Origin: Micavibrio sp. UBA6212
GTDB taxonomy: Bacteria; Pseudomonadota; Alphaproteobacteria; Micavibrionales; Micavibrionaceae
Assembly (NCBI GenBank): GCA_002421905.1
Contig: DISK01000005.1
Coordinates: 218,434-282,433, forward strand
Direction: 5' to 3'
Length of the DNA stretch: 64,000 nt
Within the stretch, counting starts at the first letter, position 1, and every line of letters begins with the position of its first letter. Positions 33,659 to 43,394 of this stretch are shown here, in pieces. Both the position numbers and the translations under genes were made by a program. Under the pieces are notes generated by a model. The model was not told the origin of the DNA and searched no databases. It was given only the letters and a program-made list of their open reading frames with translations.

Positions 33659-35634
33659 CCCGTCAGTTCTTCCAGGTTTTTATAAAGTTCCAGAGCGTCG
33701 GGGTTTGCAAGAGCCTCGACGTTTCTAACTGGGCGTCCATGAATGACTTCCTTGACGGCAAGCTCAACAATTTTATTGCTCTTGGTTCGTGGAATATCGG
33801 TGACCTGAAGAATTTTGGCTGGAACATGGCGGGGTGACGCGCCGGAACGAATACGGGTTTTGATGCGTGATTTCAAATCATCATCCAACACGACACCGTC
33901 CTTCAACCGTACGAATAAAATGACCCGTTCGTCATTATCCCATAATTGACCGACGGCAATACTTTCAATCACTTCTGGGATTTGTTCGACCTGACGATAA
34001 ATCTCGGCAGTTCCTATTCGCACACCTCCGGGGTTGAGCGTTGCGTCTGATCGTCCCAGAATAATAAATCCGCCATGGGGTGTGCGTTCGATCCAGTCCC
34101 CGTGACACCAGACATTCTCAAAGCGATCGAAATAGGCACTGTGATATCGCGCACGATCTTCATCATTCCAGAAATAAACCGGCATGGATGGGAAAGGTTT
34201 GGTACAAACCAGCTCGCCTGATCCTGCCCCTGCGGGGAGGGGGTTGCCATCCCCATCAAAAACATTGATCGCATAGCCAAGACCTGCCCCTTGTATTTCG
34301 CCGCGCCAAACGGGGGACAAGACATTGCCGATCACAAAACAGGAGACAATATCGGTTCCACCTGAAATCGAGGCCAGATGAACATCCTGTTTGATTGTTT
34401 CATAAACGTAATCAAAACTTTCATGCACCAAAGGTGATCCGGTCGAGGTAATGGTACGAAGGGCGGATAGATCATATTTATCTTTGACCACGCAGCCTTC
34501 GGCTTTGAGTGCATCAATATATTTTGCGCCTGTCCCGAACAGGGTGCACCCATGCTTGGTGGTATAATCCCACAGTGCATAAGGGCTTGGGTAAAACGGA
34601 GATCCGTCATAGAGCATCAGACAAGCACCGGAGGCCAGCGCAGAAATTTGCCAGTTCCACATCATCCACCCGCAGGTGGTGAAATAAAATACACGGTCAT
34701 CCTGTTTGATGTCACATTGCAGAAGATGTTCTTTCATATGCTGCAACAACGTGCCGCCATGTCCATGAACGATACATTTCGGAATGCCGGTTGTTCCGCT
34801 TGAAAACATGATGAAAAGAGGGTGGTTAAACGGCACGCGCACAAATTCCGGATTCTTTTCCACTGAATCTGCAACAAAATCAGACATCAGGACAGCTTGT
34901 GGCAAAGCTGATATATCAGGAGTTTCTGATGCAAACGGAACAATGACCAGTTTTTCAATACTTGGAAGACGTGGCAGGGCTTCTTTGATTTTGCCCAGCA
35001 CATCAACAGTTTTTCCGTTGTAGAAATATCCATCGACCGAGATCATAATTTTTGGTTCAATCTGGCCGAACCGATCAACAACACCTTGCACGCCGAAATC
35101 CGGAGAAGCAGATGACCAGATCGCTCCGATCGAGGCAGTGGCAAGAGCTGCAATCAAAGTCTGGGGCAAATTTGGCATATATCCCGCAACACGGTCGCCT
35201 TGTTGAATACCGGCAGTCTTCAAAGCTTGCTGCAATCTGGAAACCGCATCGGCCAGCGCCGCAAAAGTCAGTGTCGTTTCGCGGGCCTGTTCATCACGGA
35301 ATATAATGGCGGGGGCGGCATCGCGACGGCGCAGCAAATTTTCGGCCCAGTTGATCGAGGCATGGGGAAAGAAATGAGCCTTTTCCATGAGGGCTCCATC
35401 AATCAGGGCAACCTGCCCCTTGTCCCCGATCACATCGGCATAATCCCAAAAAGCAGACCAGAATCGCCCTACATCATCCAAAGACCAGTCGTGCAGAGCT
35501 TGATAGCTGACATCATCGGCAAACCCGTTTTTCTTGGCAAATGCAATAATGTGGGAATTGGCTTTCAAAGACTCGGAGGCAACCCAGAGGGGGGATGTTG
35601 GTGCAGCGGTTTGGGCAGAAAAAGTATTGCTCAT
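33655..35634 (-). CDS. aacS: Acetoacetyl-CoA synthetase
   Basis: This enzyme activates acetoacetate to acetoacetyl-CoA. The 659-residue adenylate-forming protein has motif A3 IMFSSGTTGIPKCIVHGHGG (about 270-290), FYFTTCGWMMWNWQISALAS, A5-like SISGGTDIVSCFVIGN, A7 CHGDWIERTPHGG, GRSDATLNPGGVRIGTAEIY and the C-terminal catalytic Lys in PRTKSNKIVELAVKEV. Length and the CGWMMWNW motif fit acetoacetate-CoA ligases more than acetyl-CoA synthetases. It converges on the orphan gene with a 4-bp overlap. Confidence 0.92.
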   Translation of the reverse strand: MSNTFSAQTAAPTSPLWVASESLKANSHIIAFAKKNGFADDVSYQALHDWSLDDVGRFWSAFWDYADVIGDKGQVALIDGALMEKAHFFPHASINWAENLLRRRDAAPAIIFRDEQARETTLTFAALADAVSRLQQALKTAGIQQGDRVAGYMPNLPQTLIAALATASIGAIWSSASPDFGVQGVVDRFGQIEPKIMISVDGYFYNGKTVDVLGKIKEALPRLPSIEKLVIVPFASETPDISALPQAVLMSDFVADSVEKNPEFVRVPFNHPLFIMFSSGTTGIPKCIVHGHGGTLLQHMKEHLLQCDIKQDDRVFYFTTCGWMMWNWQISALASGACLMLYDGSPFYPSPYALWDYTTKHGCTLFGTGAKYIDALKAEGCVVKDKYDLSALRTITSTGSPLVHESFDYVYETIKQDVHLASISGGTDIVSCFVIGNVLSPVWRGEIQGAGLGYAINVFDGDGNPLPAGAGSGELVCTKPFPSMPVYFWNDEDRARYHSAYFDRFENVWCHGDWIERTPHGGFIILGRSDATLNPGGVRIGTAEIYRQVEQIPEVIESIAVGQLWDNDERVILFVRLKDGVVLDDDLKSRIKTRIRSGASPRHVPAKILQVTDIPRTKSNKIVELAVKEVIHGRPVRNVEALANPDALELYKNLEELTG

Positions 35635-35764
35635 AAAAATACCTTGTAACTTTTTGGTCAGTTGAACCGAAACACTCTAGGAAGAAAGTGGCCAAGATGC
35701 AAGATTGGACAAAGTATTCCGATGGCGTATGTTGTATAAGACAATATAAAATAACAAAAACTTT

Positions 35765-37990
35765 ATGAAGATTTTTAATTCAGGAACCTTAACCAATATG
35801 TCCAGATTTTCGGTACTTCTTGCAGTCTTGGTCACTTTTGCGGCCTTTCTTTTTTCATATAGCGGGAAAGCTCTGGCCTCCACTGAAAAAGACGGTGTAC
35901 CACGCTATGTCACGGTCAATGTAATCCCTGAAAAAGACGCTATTGCCCCGGGAGAAACTCTGGCTATAGCCATCGAACAGATTCACCACCCCGAATGGCA
36001 TACCTACTGGAAAAACCCGGGAGATTCTGGCGAGACCACTAATGTGGACTGGACTTTGCCTGCGGGGTTCAAGGCGGGTGACATCGAGTTTCCAGCACCA
36101 CATCGCATAGCTTATGGCCCCTTGATGAATTATGGATTTTCGGGAGAAATTGTACTTTTAACGTCAATCACTGCCCCAGAAAAATTACCGGAAGGCGATC
36201 TGACATTCTCGGCAGATATTTCATGGCTGGTGTGCAAGGATATCTGTATTCCTGAATTCACCAAGGCAACTTTGGTTCTTCCAGTTGCGACACAGGAAAA
36301 TCCGGGGGTCAAGACCTCCCCAGATTTGTTTGCGGCAGCGCGGGCAGCTCTGCCCCAACAAAAAATCTGGCAAGGGATGCTTGAAGAGCAGGATCAGACG
36401 TTGAAAATCTCCTTCACGCCTGAACCGGAGTTTTTACCTGAGCTGCGATCGGCAAAGGATTTTTTCTTCTTCCCTGAGGAATGGGGGATATTGCAAAATC
36501 CCGCGCCGCAGGAAATAGCGGTCAAAGGCGACCATCTTGAAATATTGGTACAGCGGGATACACGCCCTTTGTCGGACATTAAAAATCTTAAAGCTGTATT
36601 GACCTACAAGGACGCCAGCGGGACAGATAAGGCACTTGCTCTGGATGTTGCGATAGTAGCCCATTCACAGTCCTCGGGTGGAGTGATATCCGTAGGCGAT
36701 GACCCGTCAAGTTCAGATATATCTGCTGAAAATATATCAGTGGCACAGGCAATTTTTCTGGCGGTTCTAGGCGGGATCATTCTCAATTTAATGCCCTGTG
36801 TTTTTCCGGTTCTGTCGGTAAAAGCTCTGTCATTGGTCAAAATGTCGGATAAGGAGCAAAAATATGCTGCGTCTCATGGCTTGTTTTACACGGCGGGAAT
36901 TCTGGTCTGCTTTGGTGGAATTGCAGCAATATTGATTGCCCTCAAATCTGCTGGTGAAGAAATCGGCTGGGGATTCCAGCTGCAAAATCCTGTTGTGGTT
37001 CTGCTGCTGGCCTATTTGCTATTTGTGATGGCCTTGAACCTTTCAGGATTCTTTGAACTCAAAGGACATCTGTTTAGTAATATCGGGCATAAACTGGCTG
37101 CAAAACACGGCTATGCAGGGACGTTCTTTACTGGGATGCTGGCAACTATTGTGGCAACACCGTGTACGGCACCGTTTATGGGGGCTGCCATGGGGTTTGC
37201 CCTGACTCAGCCTGCTGGTGTCGCAATGACAGTCTTTTTGGCTTTGGGAATGGGACTGGCTCTTCCCTATCTGGCATTGTGCTTTATTCCGCCACTACGA
37301 AAATCATTGCCTAAGCCCGGCGCATGGATGGAATCCTTTCGCCAGTTTATGGCATTCCCGCTTTATGCCTCTGTGGCGTGGCTGGTGTGGGTTTATGGCC
37401 AACAAGTCAGCGGCAGTTACGGGGTGATGCTTGCCTTGTTCGGGCTAATCATGATTGCCTTTTCGGTCTGGGTTTCACGTCATACCCCCTCTCATCAACC
37501 AATGAAGTCAGCCATTCATGCCTTTTCCTATTCGTCCTTGGCGGTGGCCCTATTGATCGTGGCGCTCAGCGCGATGAAGCCTCCCATTTTAATGGGTGAT
37601 ACGGCAGGATCTGAAATGCCATCCAACTTTATACCATATACGGCGAAGGCATACCAAGACGCTTTGGCAGGGGATCAACCTGTCTTTGTCAATATGACGG
37701 CGGCTTGGTGTATTACCTGCAAATGGAATGAACGCGTGGCTCTGGCAACTGATGAAACACTGCAACTATTCAAAGATCATCAGGTTACGGTTTTTAATGG
37801 AGATTGGACCAATCAGAATGCCGAAATTACAGAATTTCTAACCGAGCATGGACGAAGCGGCGTTCCGCTCTATGTCTTCATTGGCGCGCGCGACCCTGCA
37901 ACGGGAACACGCCCCCAACAGAAAATTCTGCCACAAATTCTAACACCCGGATTGGTGGCAGATTATGTGTCGGGAAAAAGAGAAAACTAA
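35765..37990 (+). CDS. DsbD-family thiol:disulfide interchange protein (ScsB-like)
   Basis: This protein moves reducing equivalents from cytosolic thioredoxin to the periplasm. The 741-residue product has a signal sequence (MKIFNSGTLTNMSRFSVLLA onward; Met12 at 35798 is an alternative start) and a periplasmic N-domain of about 290 residues with one Cys pair (WLVCKDICIPEF). Eight membrane helices follow, with the redox cysteines in LNLMPCVFPVLSV and ATPCTAPFMGAAM, then a C-terminal thioredoxin domain with AAWCITCKWNE. The large N-domain fits the ScsB-like branch. A secreted redoxin gene follows 33 bp later and is a likely substrate. Confidence 0.88.
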   Translation: MKIFNSGTLTNMSRFSVLLAVLVTFAAFLFSYSGKALASTEKDGVPRYVTVNVIPEKDAIAPGETLAIAIEQIHHPEWHTYWKNPGDSGETTNVDWTLPAGFKAGDIEFPAPHRIAYGPLMNYGFSGEIVLLTSITAPEKLPEGDLTFSADISWLVCKDICIPEFTKATLVLPVATQENPGVKTSPDLFAAARAALPQQKIWQGMLEEQDQTLKISFTPEPEFLPELRSAKDFFFFPEEWGILQNPAPQEIAVKGDHLEILVQRDTRPLSDIKNLKAVLTYKDASGTDKALALDVAIVAHSQSSGGVISVGDDPSSSDISAENISVAQAIFLAVLGGIILNLMPCVFPVLSVKALSLVKMSDKEQKYAASHGLFYTAGILVCFGGIAAILIALKSAGEEIGWGFQLQNPVVVLLLAYLLFVMALNLSGFFELKGHLFSNIGHKLAAKHGYAGTFFTGMLATIVATPCTAPFMGAAMGFALTQPAGVAMTVFLALGMGLALPYLALCFIPPLRKSLPKPGAWMESFRQFMAFPLYASVAWLVWVYGQQVSGSYGVMLALFGLIMIAFSVWVSRHTPSHQPMKSAIHAFSYSSLAVALLIVALSAMKPPILMGDTAGSEMPSNFIPYTAKAYQDALAGDQPVFVNMTAAWCITCKWNERVALATDETLQLFKDHQVTVFNGDWTNQNAEITEFLTEHGRSGVPLYVFIGARDPATGTRPQQKILPQILTPGLVADYVSGKREN

Positions 37991-38023
37991 AACTTCTATA
38001 ATTAAACGAGGAAAGGAATTGTT

Positions 38024-38644
38024 ATGAAGAATTTTATATTGGCAGCTTTGGCAGCCCTATCGCTAAGTGGTGGAGCTCATGCTGAAGAGATGAAAATGGA
38101 TGCAGTTGTTGAGGTTGGAAAGCCTGCGCCAGAATTTATGGCCAACGATATCAATGGCGATCACGTCATGTTATCGGCGTTGAAAGGGCAAACAGTTGTT
38201 CTGGAATGGACCAACCACGAATGCCCATATGTCCAGAAACATTACGGCAGTGGCAACATGCAAAAGCTCCAAAAAGAAGCCACTGATGACGGTGTGGTGT
38301 GGATTTCCATTGTTTCTTCAGCGAAAGACAAGGAAGGCTACACCTCTCCTGAAGAAGCCAAAACAATCATGGAACAACAAGCCGCTCTTCCCACTCATAA
38401 AATTCTGGATGTAGATGGGACAATCGGTCATTTATTCGGGGCAAAAACAACACCGAATATGTTTGTAATCGATAAGGATGGTATTCTGGTTTATTCAGGG
38501 GCAATTGATGACAATAACAGCTTCAAACCAGAGACGATTGAAGGGGCGAAGAATTACGTTCGTGAAGCTCTGGCATCCTTGAAAGCAGGTAAGCCGGTCG
38601 AGATATCCTCGACCCAACCTTATGGCTGCGGCGTAAAATACTAG
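38024..38644 (+). CDS. Exported redoxin-domain protein (AhpC/TSA-like)
   Basis: The 206-residue protein has a signal peptide (MKNFILAALAALSLSGGAHA) and a thioredoxin/peroxiredoxin-like fold: VGKPAPEFMANDINGDHVML, VLEWTNHECPYVQKHYG with a single active-site Cys (no second Cys as in CxxC), TTPNMFVIDKDG with the cis-Pro, and a C-terminal YGCGVKY that provides a possible resolving Cys. It lies directly downstream of the DsbD-family gene, suggesting that it is reduced by it in the periplasm. The target substrate is unknown. Confidence 0.85.
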   Translation: MKNFILAALAALSLSGGAHAEEMKMDAVVEVGKPAPEFMANDINGDHVMLSALKGQTVVLEWTNHECPYVQKHYGSGNMQKLQKEATDDGVVWISIVSSAKDKEGYTSPEEAKTIMEQQAALPTHKILDVDGTIGHLFGAKTTPNMFVIDKDGILVYSGAIDDNNSFKPETIEGAKNYVREALASLKAGKPVEISSTQPYGCGVKY

Positions 38645-38663
38645 ATTTATGAAATTTTCAAAC

Positions 38664-38709
38664 AAGTTCGCCTCGATTTTCCAGAGATGGAGTCGGGGCG
38701 AACTTTTTT
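38664..38709 (+). terminator. Rho-independent terminator after the redoxin gene
   Basis: AAGTTCGCC (38664-38672) pairs with GGCGAACTT (38697-38705), followed by a T-tract to 38709. Confidence 0.85.
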
Positions 38710-38801
38710 ATCGGTTATTTTTAATAAAAAACTCTACAAGATCGCGTGATCTATGCCATACTTGGGAAATCTTGATTCGTTGAGCATCGGATATTTCAGA
38801 C

Positions 38802-40886
38802 ATGCCCGCCAAAACACCTTTGAAAAAAACTGCCAAGACTGCGTCCTCCCCATCCCGTAAAAAAACGGCTGTCGGGACACGCAAATCGACACTGACTCGT
38901 AAGAAAGAGACAAGTAAACCTTCTAAAAAGAAGGATACGTCCTTGCGGCTGGTCGTTGGGCAGGATGGCTATATTATTTTTGCTACACCAAGTATGCTCA
39001 AAAAGGCTGGCTTGAACGATCAGTCCTTGGGAGCGGTCAAGCTTCGCGATTTACTCGATTTTGATAGCCCCGAAGATGCGTTGCATGATCGTCCCTGTAT
39101 CGGAATGTTTTCCGCGCGCGATGATGATGACGCTGATGCTTGGACTGCCTCGATTGTTCCTGGCGAATATCCGGTCAAATTGGGGTATCAGGGAAAATCC
39201 TTTGCAACCAATTTAAGATTCGACCGAATAGACCTTCCGGGCAAAAAATCCTATCTGGTAATTTCCGATGAAGAAAATCCGGATGCAGATTACGGGGAAC
39301 TCCTTGCTTCTATAGAAGCTGTACCCAAAAAGAGAACTCAGATATCAAAGAAAACAAAAGCCGATGACCAAACGGTCTGGCAAAAGAATTTGCATGTTTT
39401 CCAGTCTATGGGGCATGATTTTCTAATTCTGATGTCAACCCGAGGCAAAGTGATTGAAAGTAACGATGTGTTCCGGTTGGCTCTGGGGTTTGACCAATCC
39501 GAAATCAGTGGGAAGGCCTTTCTTGATATGGTTTATCCGGATGATCGCCCTTACGTTCAACCGATTTTCAAAACAATGATTTCCAGCAATAATGAAGATG
39601 GATCCTCCCCCTTGATTGCCTGCGAATGCCGCATTGTGGCTGCTGACCATTCGGTGCGCTGGCTTGATTGTCGTTTGAAAGTTGAAGGCGGCCACCTCTT
39701 TATGGTGGCGCGCGATCTGACAGAAGAAAAAGCGCATGAAATCGAACTGATTCGTCGGGAACAACAACTTTGCGAAGCTCAGTCGATTGGTCGTATGGGA
39801 CATTGGACTTGGCGAATCGGGGATGATCGGTTGGAATTTTCACCTGAAATTTTCCGCATTTTTGATCAGAATCCGGAACTTTTTGTTCCCACAATCGACA
39901 GTGTTAATGACCTTTTGCATCGTCGGGATCGCGGGCGCATGGCGCAGGCTTTTCAGCGCGCCATGATCGAACAGCGCAACTATGAAATGGAATTTCGTAT
40001 CATTCGTCCAAGCGGTGAGGTTCGGTTTATTTTATTACAGGGCCGCTGCGAACAGGATGAAGAAGAAGATGTTGTTTCTCTTTTTGGGGTGATGCAGGAT
40101 ATTACTGAACGCACACTGCATGAGCGCGAATTGCAAGAAGCCAAAGAAGCGGCAGAACGTGCGTATTCCGCCAAATCCCAGTTCTTGGCAAATATGAGTC
40201 ATGAACTCCGTACACCGCTCAACGCCATTATCGGGTTCTCGGAAATGATCGAACGCCAGATGTTGGGGCCGATCGGAACCGAAAAATATCTTGATTATAT
40301 CGGTGGGATCAGGGAAAGCGGGGAACATTTGCTGGACTTGATTAGTGATATTCTCGATATGTCAAAAATTGAGGCAGGAAAATATACGCTCGATATTGAA
40401 GAATTCAATCTCTATAAAGTCATGCGTCTGGCCGTGCATATGATCGAAGGTCGTGCATTGGATGGTCAGGTGCGGGTGATCTCTGCTATCCCTGAAAATC
40501 AGGATTTGTATATGTCTGGGGATCGTCGCGCCATCATGCAGATGGTTTTGAATATTCTCTCGAACGCCGTCAAGTTTACCGATGCCGGTGGAGAAGTCCG
40601 GATTGGCTGCGCGGTTGAAGATGGCAGCATCACAATGACGGTTGAGGATACGGGGATCGGGATTCCAGCCAGTAAACTCCGTTATGTGACCAAACCGTTT
40701 GAACAGGCCGCTAACCAATTTACCCGTAACCACGAAGGCTCAGGTCTGGGGCTGGCCATTACCAAAGAACTTGCCGAATTGCATGGCGGGATTCTGGTGA
40801 TTAAATCAAAAGTAGGGGTCGGCACGATGGTTCGAATCACTTTGCCCCAACATGTGGAGACACGTTCTTCCAACGCTGCCGAGTAA
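38802..40886 (+). CDS. Cytoplasmic PAS-domain sensor histidine kinase with lysine-rich N-terminal tail
   Basis: The 694-residue protein begins with about 48 residues very rich in Lys, Ser and Thr (MPAKTPLKKTAKTASSPSRK onward). A divergent sensor region follows, then two PAS domains (about 200-325 with LILMSTRGKVIESNDVFRLA, and about 328-450 with GHWTWRIGDDRLEF). HisKA has the phospho-acceptor H467 in MSHELRTPLNAIIGFSEM, and HATPase_c has the N-box NILSNAVKF, DTGIGI and GSGLGLAITKEL. There is no membrane segment. The DivL/PleC-like HisKA type is common in alphaproteobacteria, but the cognate regulator is not visible. It is probably an orphan kinase. Confidence 0.88.
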   Translation: MPAKTPLKKTAKTASSPSRKKTAVGTRKSTLTRKKETSKPSKKKDTSLRLVVGQDGYIIFATPSMLKKAGLNDQSLGAVKLRDLLDFDSPEDALHDRPCIGMFSARDDDDADAWTASIVPGEYPVKLGYQGKSFATNLRFDRIDLPGKKSYLVISDEENPDADYGELLASIEAVPKKRTQISKKTKADDQTVWQKNLHVFQSMGHDFLILMSTRGKVIESNDVFRLALGFDQSEISGKAFLDMVYPDDRPYVQPIFKTMISSNNEDGSSPLIACECRIVAADHSVRWLDCRLKVEGGHLFMVARDLTEEKAHEIELIRREQQLCEAQSIGRMGHWTWRIGDDRLEFSPEIFRIFDQNPELFVPTIDSVNDLLHRRDRGRMAQAFQRAMIEQRNYEMEFRIIRPSGEVRFILLQGRCEQDEEEDVVSLFGVMQDITERTLHERELQEAKEAAERAYSAKSQFLANMSHELRTPLNAIIGFSEMIERQMLGPIGTEKYLDYIGGIRESGEHLLDLISDILDMSKIEAGKYTLDIEEFNLYKVMRLAVHMIEGRALDGQVRVISAIPENQDLYMSGDRRAIMQMVLNILSNAVKFTDAGGEVRIGCAVEDGSITMTVEDTGIGIPASKLRYVTKPFEQAANQFTRNHEGSGLGLAITKELAELHGGILVIKSKVGVGTMVRITLPQHVETRSSNAAE

Positions 40887-41074
40887 CGAATTTATCATCA
40901 AAAATTTCGATACGGAGCGAAAAGTAATTAATTTACAAAGTTTAACCTAACATTTTTTCAAGTACCTAAATATTGGTAAGGGTACATTAACTATTTTCAG
41001 GCATAAAGGTCTGGACGACAAATTCCGTCTCACTCCACTACGACCATTCATATTTTTCCCCGTGATAGACCTTA

Positions 41075-42124
41075 ATGATGCGCATTCTTGATGACATGTA
41101 CCCTGATGATTTCCTGATTGAAAGAGAAGATGACTTCTCGACTGATCTGTATGAAGAAGGGGAAGCCGTTGCATTAGAAGATCTTTTGCATCTGGTTCAG
41201 GAATCTGTCGAATATTCCAAACCGGATTTACGGCCAGCCCATTTTGCAACAGATGAAGACGCACTGGTCTGGGGACTATCTGTCTTGTGCGAAACAAAAT
41301 TGGGTCGCGATCTGGCCTATGATGCGCGGTTTGAAGATTGGTCGATCGAGGTCGATGATATCGAGCAGGCATCCCATATCATTGATCCGCAATTGCGCAT
41401 TTTGATTTTGCCTCGTTTTTCCGTGTCCCCTGCTACTTTGGCGCGCTCGCAAAACGACCGCGCATCATTCCTGATGGAGCTGGCTCGTGGCCTGCGTGGT
41501 ATCTGGCACGATATGACCGGCGTACGGGATGATGCAGATTTAACGGCAGACGACCAGATCTTGTGGGAAAGACTGCGTGCCGCCGATCATGATTTATGTG
41601 CGGTGAGAATAGCATGGGATTTACGTGAACAAGGCATGGGTGGTCTGTGGCGTCAAATAATTGCCTCCCAGCTTGGGGACCTTGCTGTCATGGCGGGCGA
41701 GCTGTGGGAAATGGAAGATCAAAACGAACATAGTGAAAAGAACCTTCCACTATACGGGTTTTCGCATTTGGTTCTGCAATGGCTGCGCGATGCATCACTG
41801 GTTAATGCAACGGATAGCCAGACACTGGATGCCATGGATTTGCGCTTGCAACGAAATGTGCGTGAAGTGTGTGGGCCAGAACAAATCAGCGCGGTAGAGT
41901 TGATGACCCTCTCGACTTTGCCGTCTGACGGATCATATCTGGCACCTGTTGCACGCACCGTTATGTATGCTGCAGAATTTCGTGAGATTCCCGATGGTGT
42001 CAATGAAGCTTACTTGCGGCAAATTCTGGAAGATTGCGAACTAACACGCATCAGCCCGCTGGTCTTTTCAGACAGCGAGCTGGAGAAAAAATTCTTTCCC
42101 GATCGGGTGGATACGATTGCCTGA
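41075..42124 (+). CDS. Unknown acidic cytosolic protein
   Basis: The 349-residue protein begins MMRILDDMYPDDFLIEREDD and is acidic and Leu-rich, with no signal peptide or membrane segment. It includes RILILPRFSVSPATLARSQN, LMELARGLRGIWHDM and DHDLCAVRIAWDLREQGMGG. These helices resemble uncharacterised putative metallopeptidase-like families seen in related alphaproteobacteria, but no canonical HExxH motif is present and I do not assign a function. A small unknown gene converges at its 3' end without a gap. Confidence 0.6.
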   Translation: MMRILDDMYPDDFLIEREDDFSTDLYEEGEAVALEDLLHLVQESVEYSKPDLRPAHFATDEDALVWGLSVLCETKLGRDLAYDARFEDWSIEVDDIEQASHIIDPQLRILILPRFSVSPATLARSQNDRASFLMELARGLRGIWHDMTGVRDDADLTADDQILWERLRAADHDLCAVRIAWDLREQGMGGLWRQIIASQLGDLAVMAGELWEMEDQNEHSEKNLPLYGFSHLVLQWLRDASLVNATDSQTLDAMDLRLQRNVREVCGPEQISAVELMTLSTLPSDGSYLAPVARTVMYAAEFREIPDGVNEAYLRQILEDCELTRISPLVFSDSELEKKFFPDRVDTIA

Positions 42125-42433
42125 TTACCTTAGGTCTTGTGCAAGAAAAGCGCTTGCTGCTCGATCTTGCGGAAGGATATCAAAAATTGCGTAGTAAGCG
42201 GCTCTTCTGATAGCCCCACGCTCAGTTGTATCTGCTTGTACCAGAGTTCTAAAAACGTCAAGTCTGGTTTCTTGAGGTGATTCTTTCATTATAAGTCCGG
42301 TCTGGACGGCGCGAATAAAATCGCCCGCAAAGCGTGGAGCAATACCTTCTCCCATCATATGTAATGCTTGTTCTTTTACAGATGTTCCTTGGGAAGGGTT
42401 TTGCACCGTGATCCAATTGGGTTCTCTAGCCAT
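42125..42433 (-). CDS. Small unknown helical protein
   Basis: The 102-residue protein begins MAREPNWITVQNPSQGTSVK and appears helical: LHMMGEGIAPRFAGDFIRAV and GAIRRAAYYAIFDILPQDRA. AGGAG precedes its ATG. It starts immediately where the preceding convergent gene ends. No family is recognised. Confidence 0.6.
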   Translation of the reverse strand: MAREPNWITVQNPSQGTSVKEQALHMMGEGIAPRFAGDFIRAVQTGLIMKESPQETRLDVFRTLVQADTTERGAIRRAAYYAIFDILPQDRAASAFLAQDLR

Positions 42434-42578
42434 GACACACTCCTAAAATAAAGCCTCTAAATTTTCATAAACTTACAGAAAGTTCTGGCAGATTGCAACT
42501 AGAACCGTTCATTCTTAATGACTATAAAAAGCAAAAACACCTTGGAAAATAGGAAATTTCACTGTAAAACATGGGGTT

Positions 42579-43394
42579 ATGAACACCGCTCTTCAAATTT
42601 TTCGGGAGAAAATCCCGTTTTTGCATGATATTTGTCAGGCCATCGGCCATTCGATCCTTAATGTGATACAGGCCTTGGGGGCAATCAGTCTCTTTGTCCT
42701 ACAGACCTTGCGTCACTGCGCCACCCCACCGATTTTTATTAAACATATCCTGCGCCAGTTTATCGACATAGGTTATTACTCTTTGCCTGTGGTAGGGATG
42801 ACGGCGCTGTTTACGGGAATGGTGTTGGCACTGCAAAGCTATACCGGTTTTTCGCGCTTTAATGCAGAAAGTGCGATTGCATCTGTGGTGGCCCTCTCGA
42901 TTACCCGCGAGCTATCTCCGGTTCTGGCTGGTTTGATGGTTGCAGGGCGCGTTGGAGCTGCTATTGCTGCCGAGGTTGGAACAATGCGGGTGACCGAACA
43001 AATTGATGCGCTGTCAACCTTGTCGGTTAACCCGATGAAATATCTGGTGGTCCCTCGTGTGATTGCCGGTACGATCATGCTCCCTGTTCTGGTTTTGATT
43101 GGGGATATTATCGGGGTTTATGGCGGGTATATTGTTTCGACCCATGTTCTGGGTTTCAGTTCTGGAAGTTATCTGTATCAAACATGGCAGGTCCTGGAAA
43201 ATATCGACGTGGTCTCCGGACTGGTCAAGGCTGCGGTCTTTGGGTTCTTTGTGACCTTAATGGGTTGCTACCATGGATATAATTCCGGTCGCGGTGCCCA
43301 AGGAGTTGGAATGGCAACAACCAATGCAGTGGTAACAGCTTCGATCCTGATTCTGATTTTCAACTATATCCTGACACAGGTTTTCTTTTCATGA
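42579..43394 (+). CDS. mlaE: MlaE-family lipid transport permease
   Basis: MlaE is the membrane subunit of the ABC system that moves phospholipids between the outer and inner membranes. The 271-residue protein has the family core VVGMTALFTGMVLALQSYTG, a central GLMVAGRVGAAIAAEVGTMR, TEQIDALSTLSVNPMKYLVV and several membrane helices. It overlaps mlaF by 4 bp. The usual MCE-domain partner mlaD is not in the window, so the system must be completed elsewhere. Confidence 0.92.
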   Translation: MNTALQIFREKIPFLHDICQAIGHSILNVIQALGAISLFVLQTLRHCATPPIFIKHILRQFIDIGYYSLPVVGMTALFTGMVLALQSYTGFSRFNAESAIASVVALSITRELSPVLAGLMVAGRVGAAIAAEVGTMRVTEQIDALSTLSVNPMKYLVVPRVIAGTIMLPVLVLIGDIIGVYGGYIVSTHVLGFSSGSYLYQTWQVLENIDVVSGLVKAAVFGFFVTLMGCYHGYNSGRGAQGVGMATTNAVVTASILILIFNYILTQVFFS

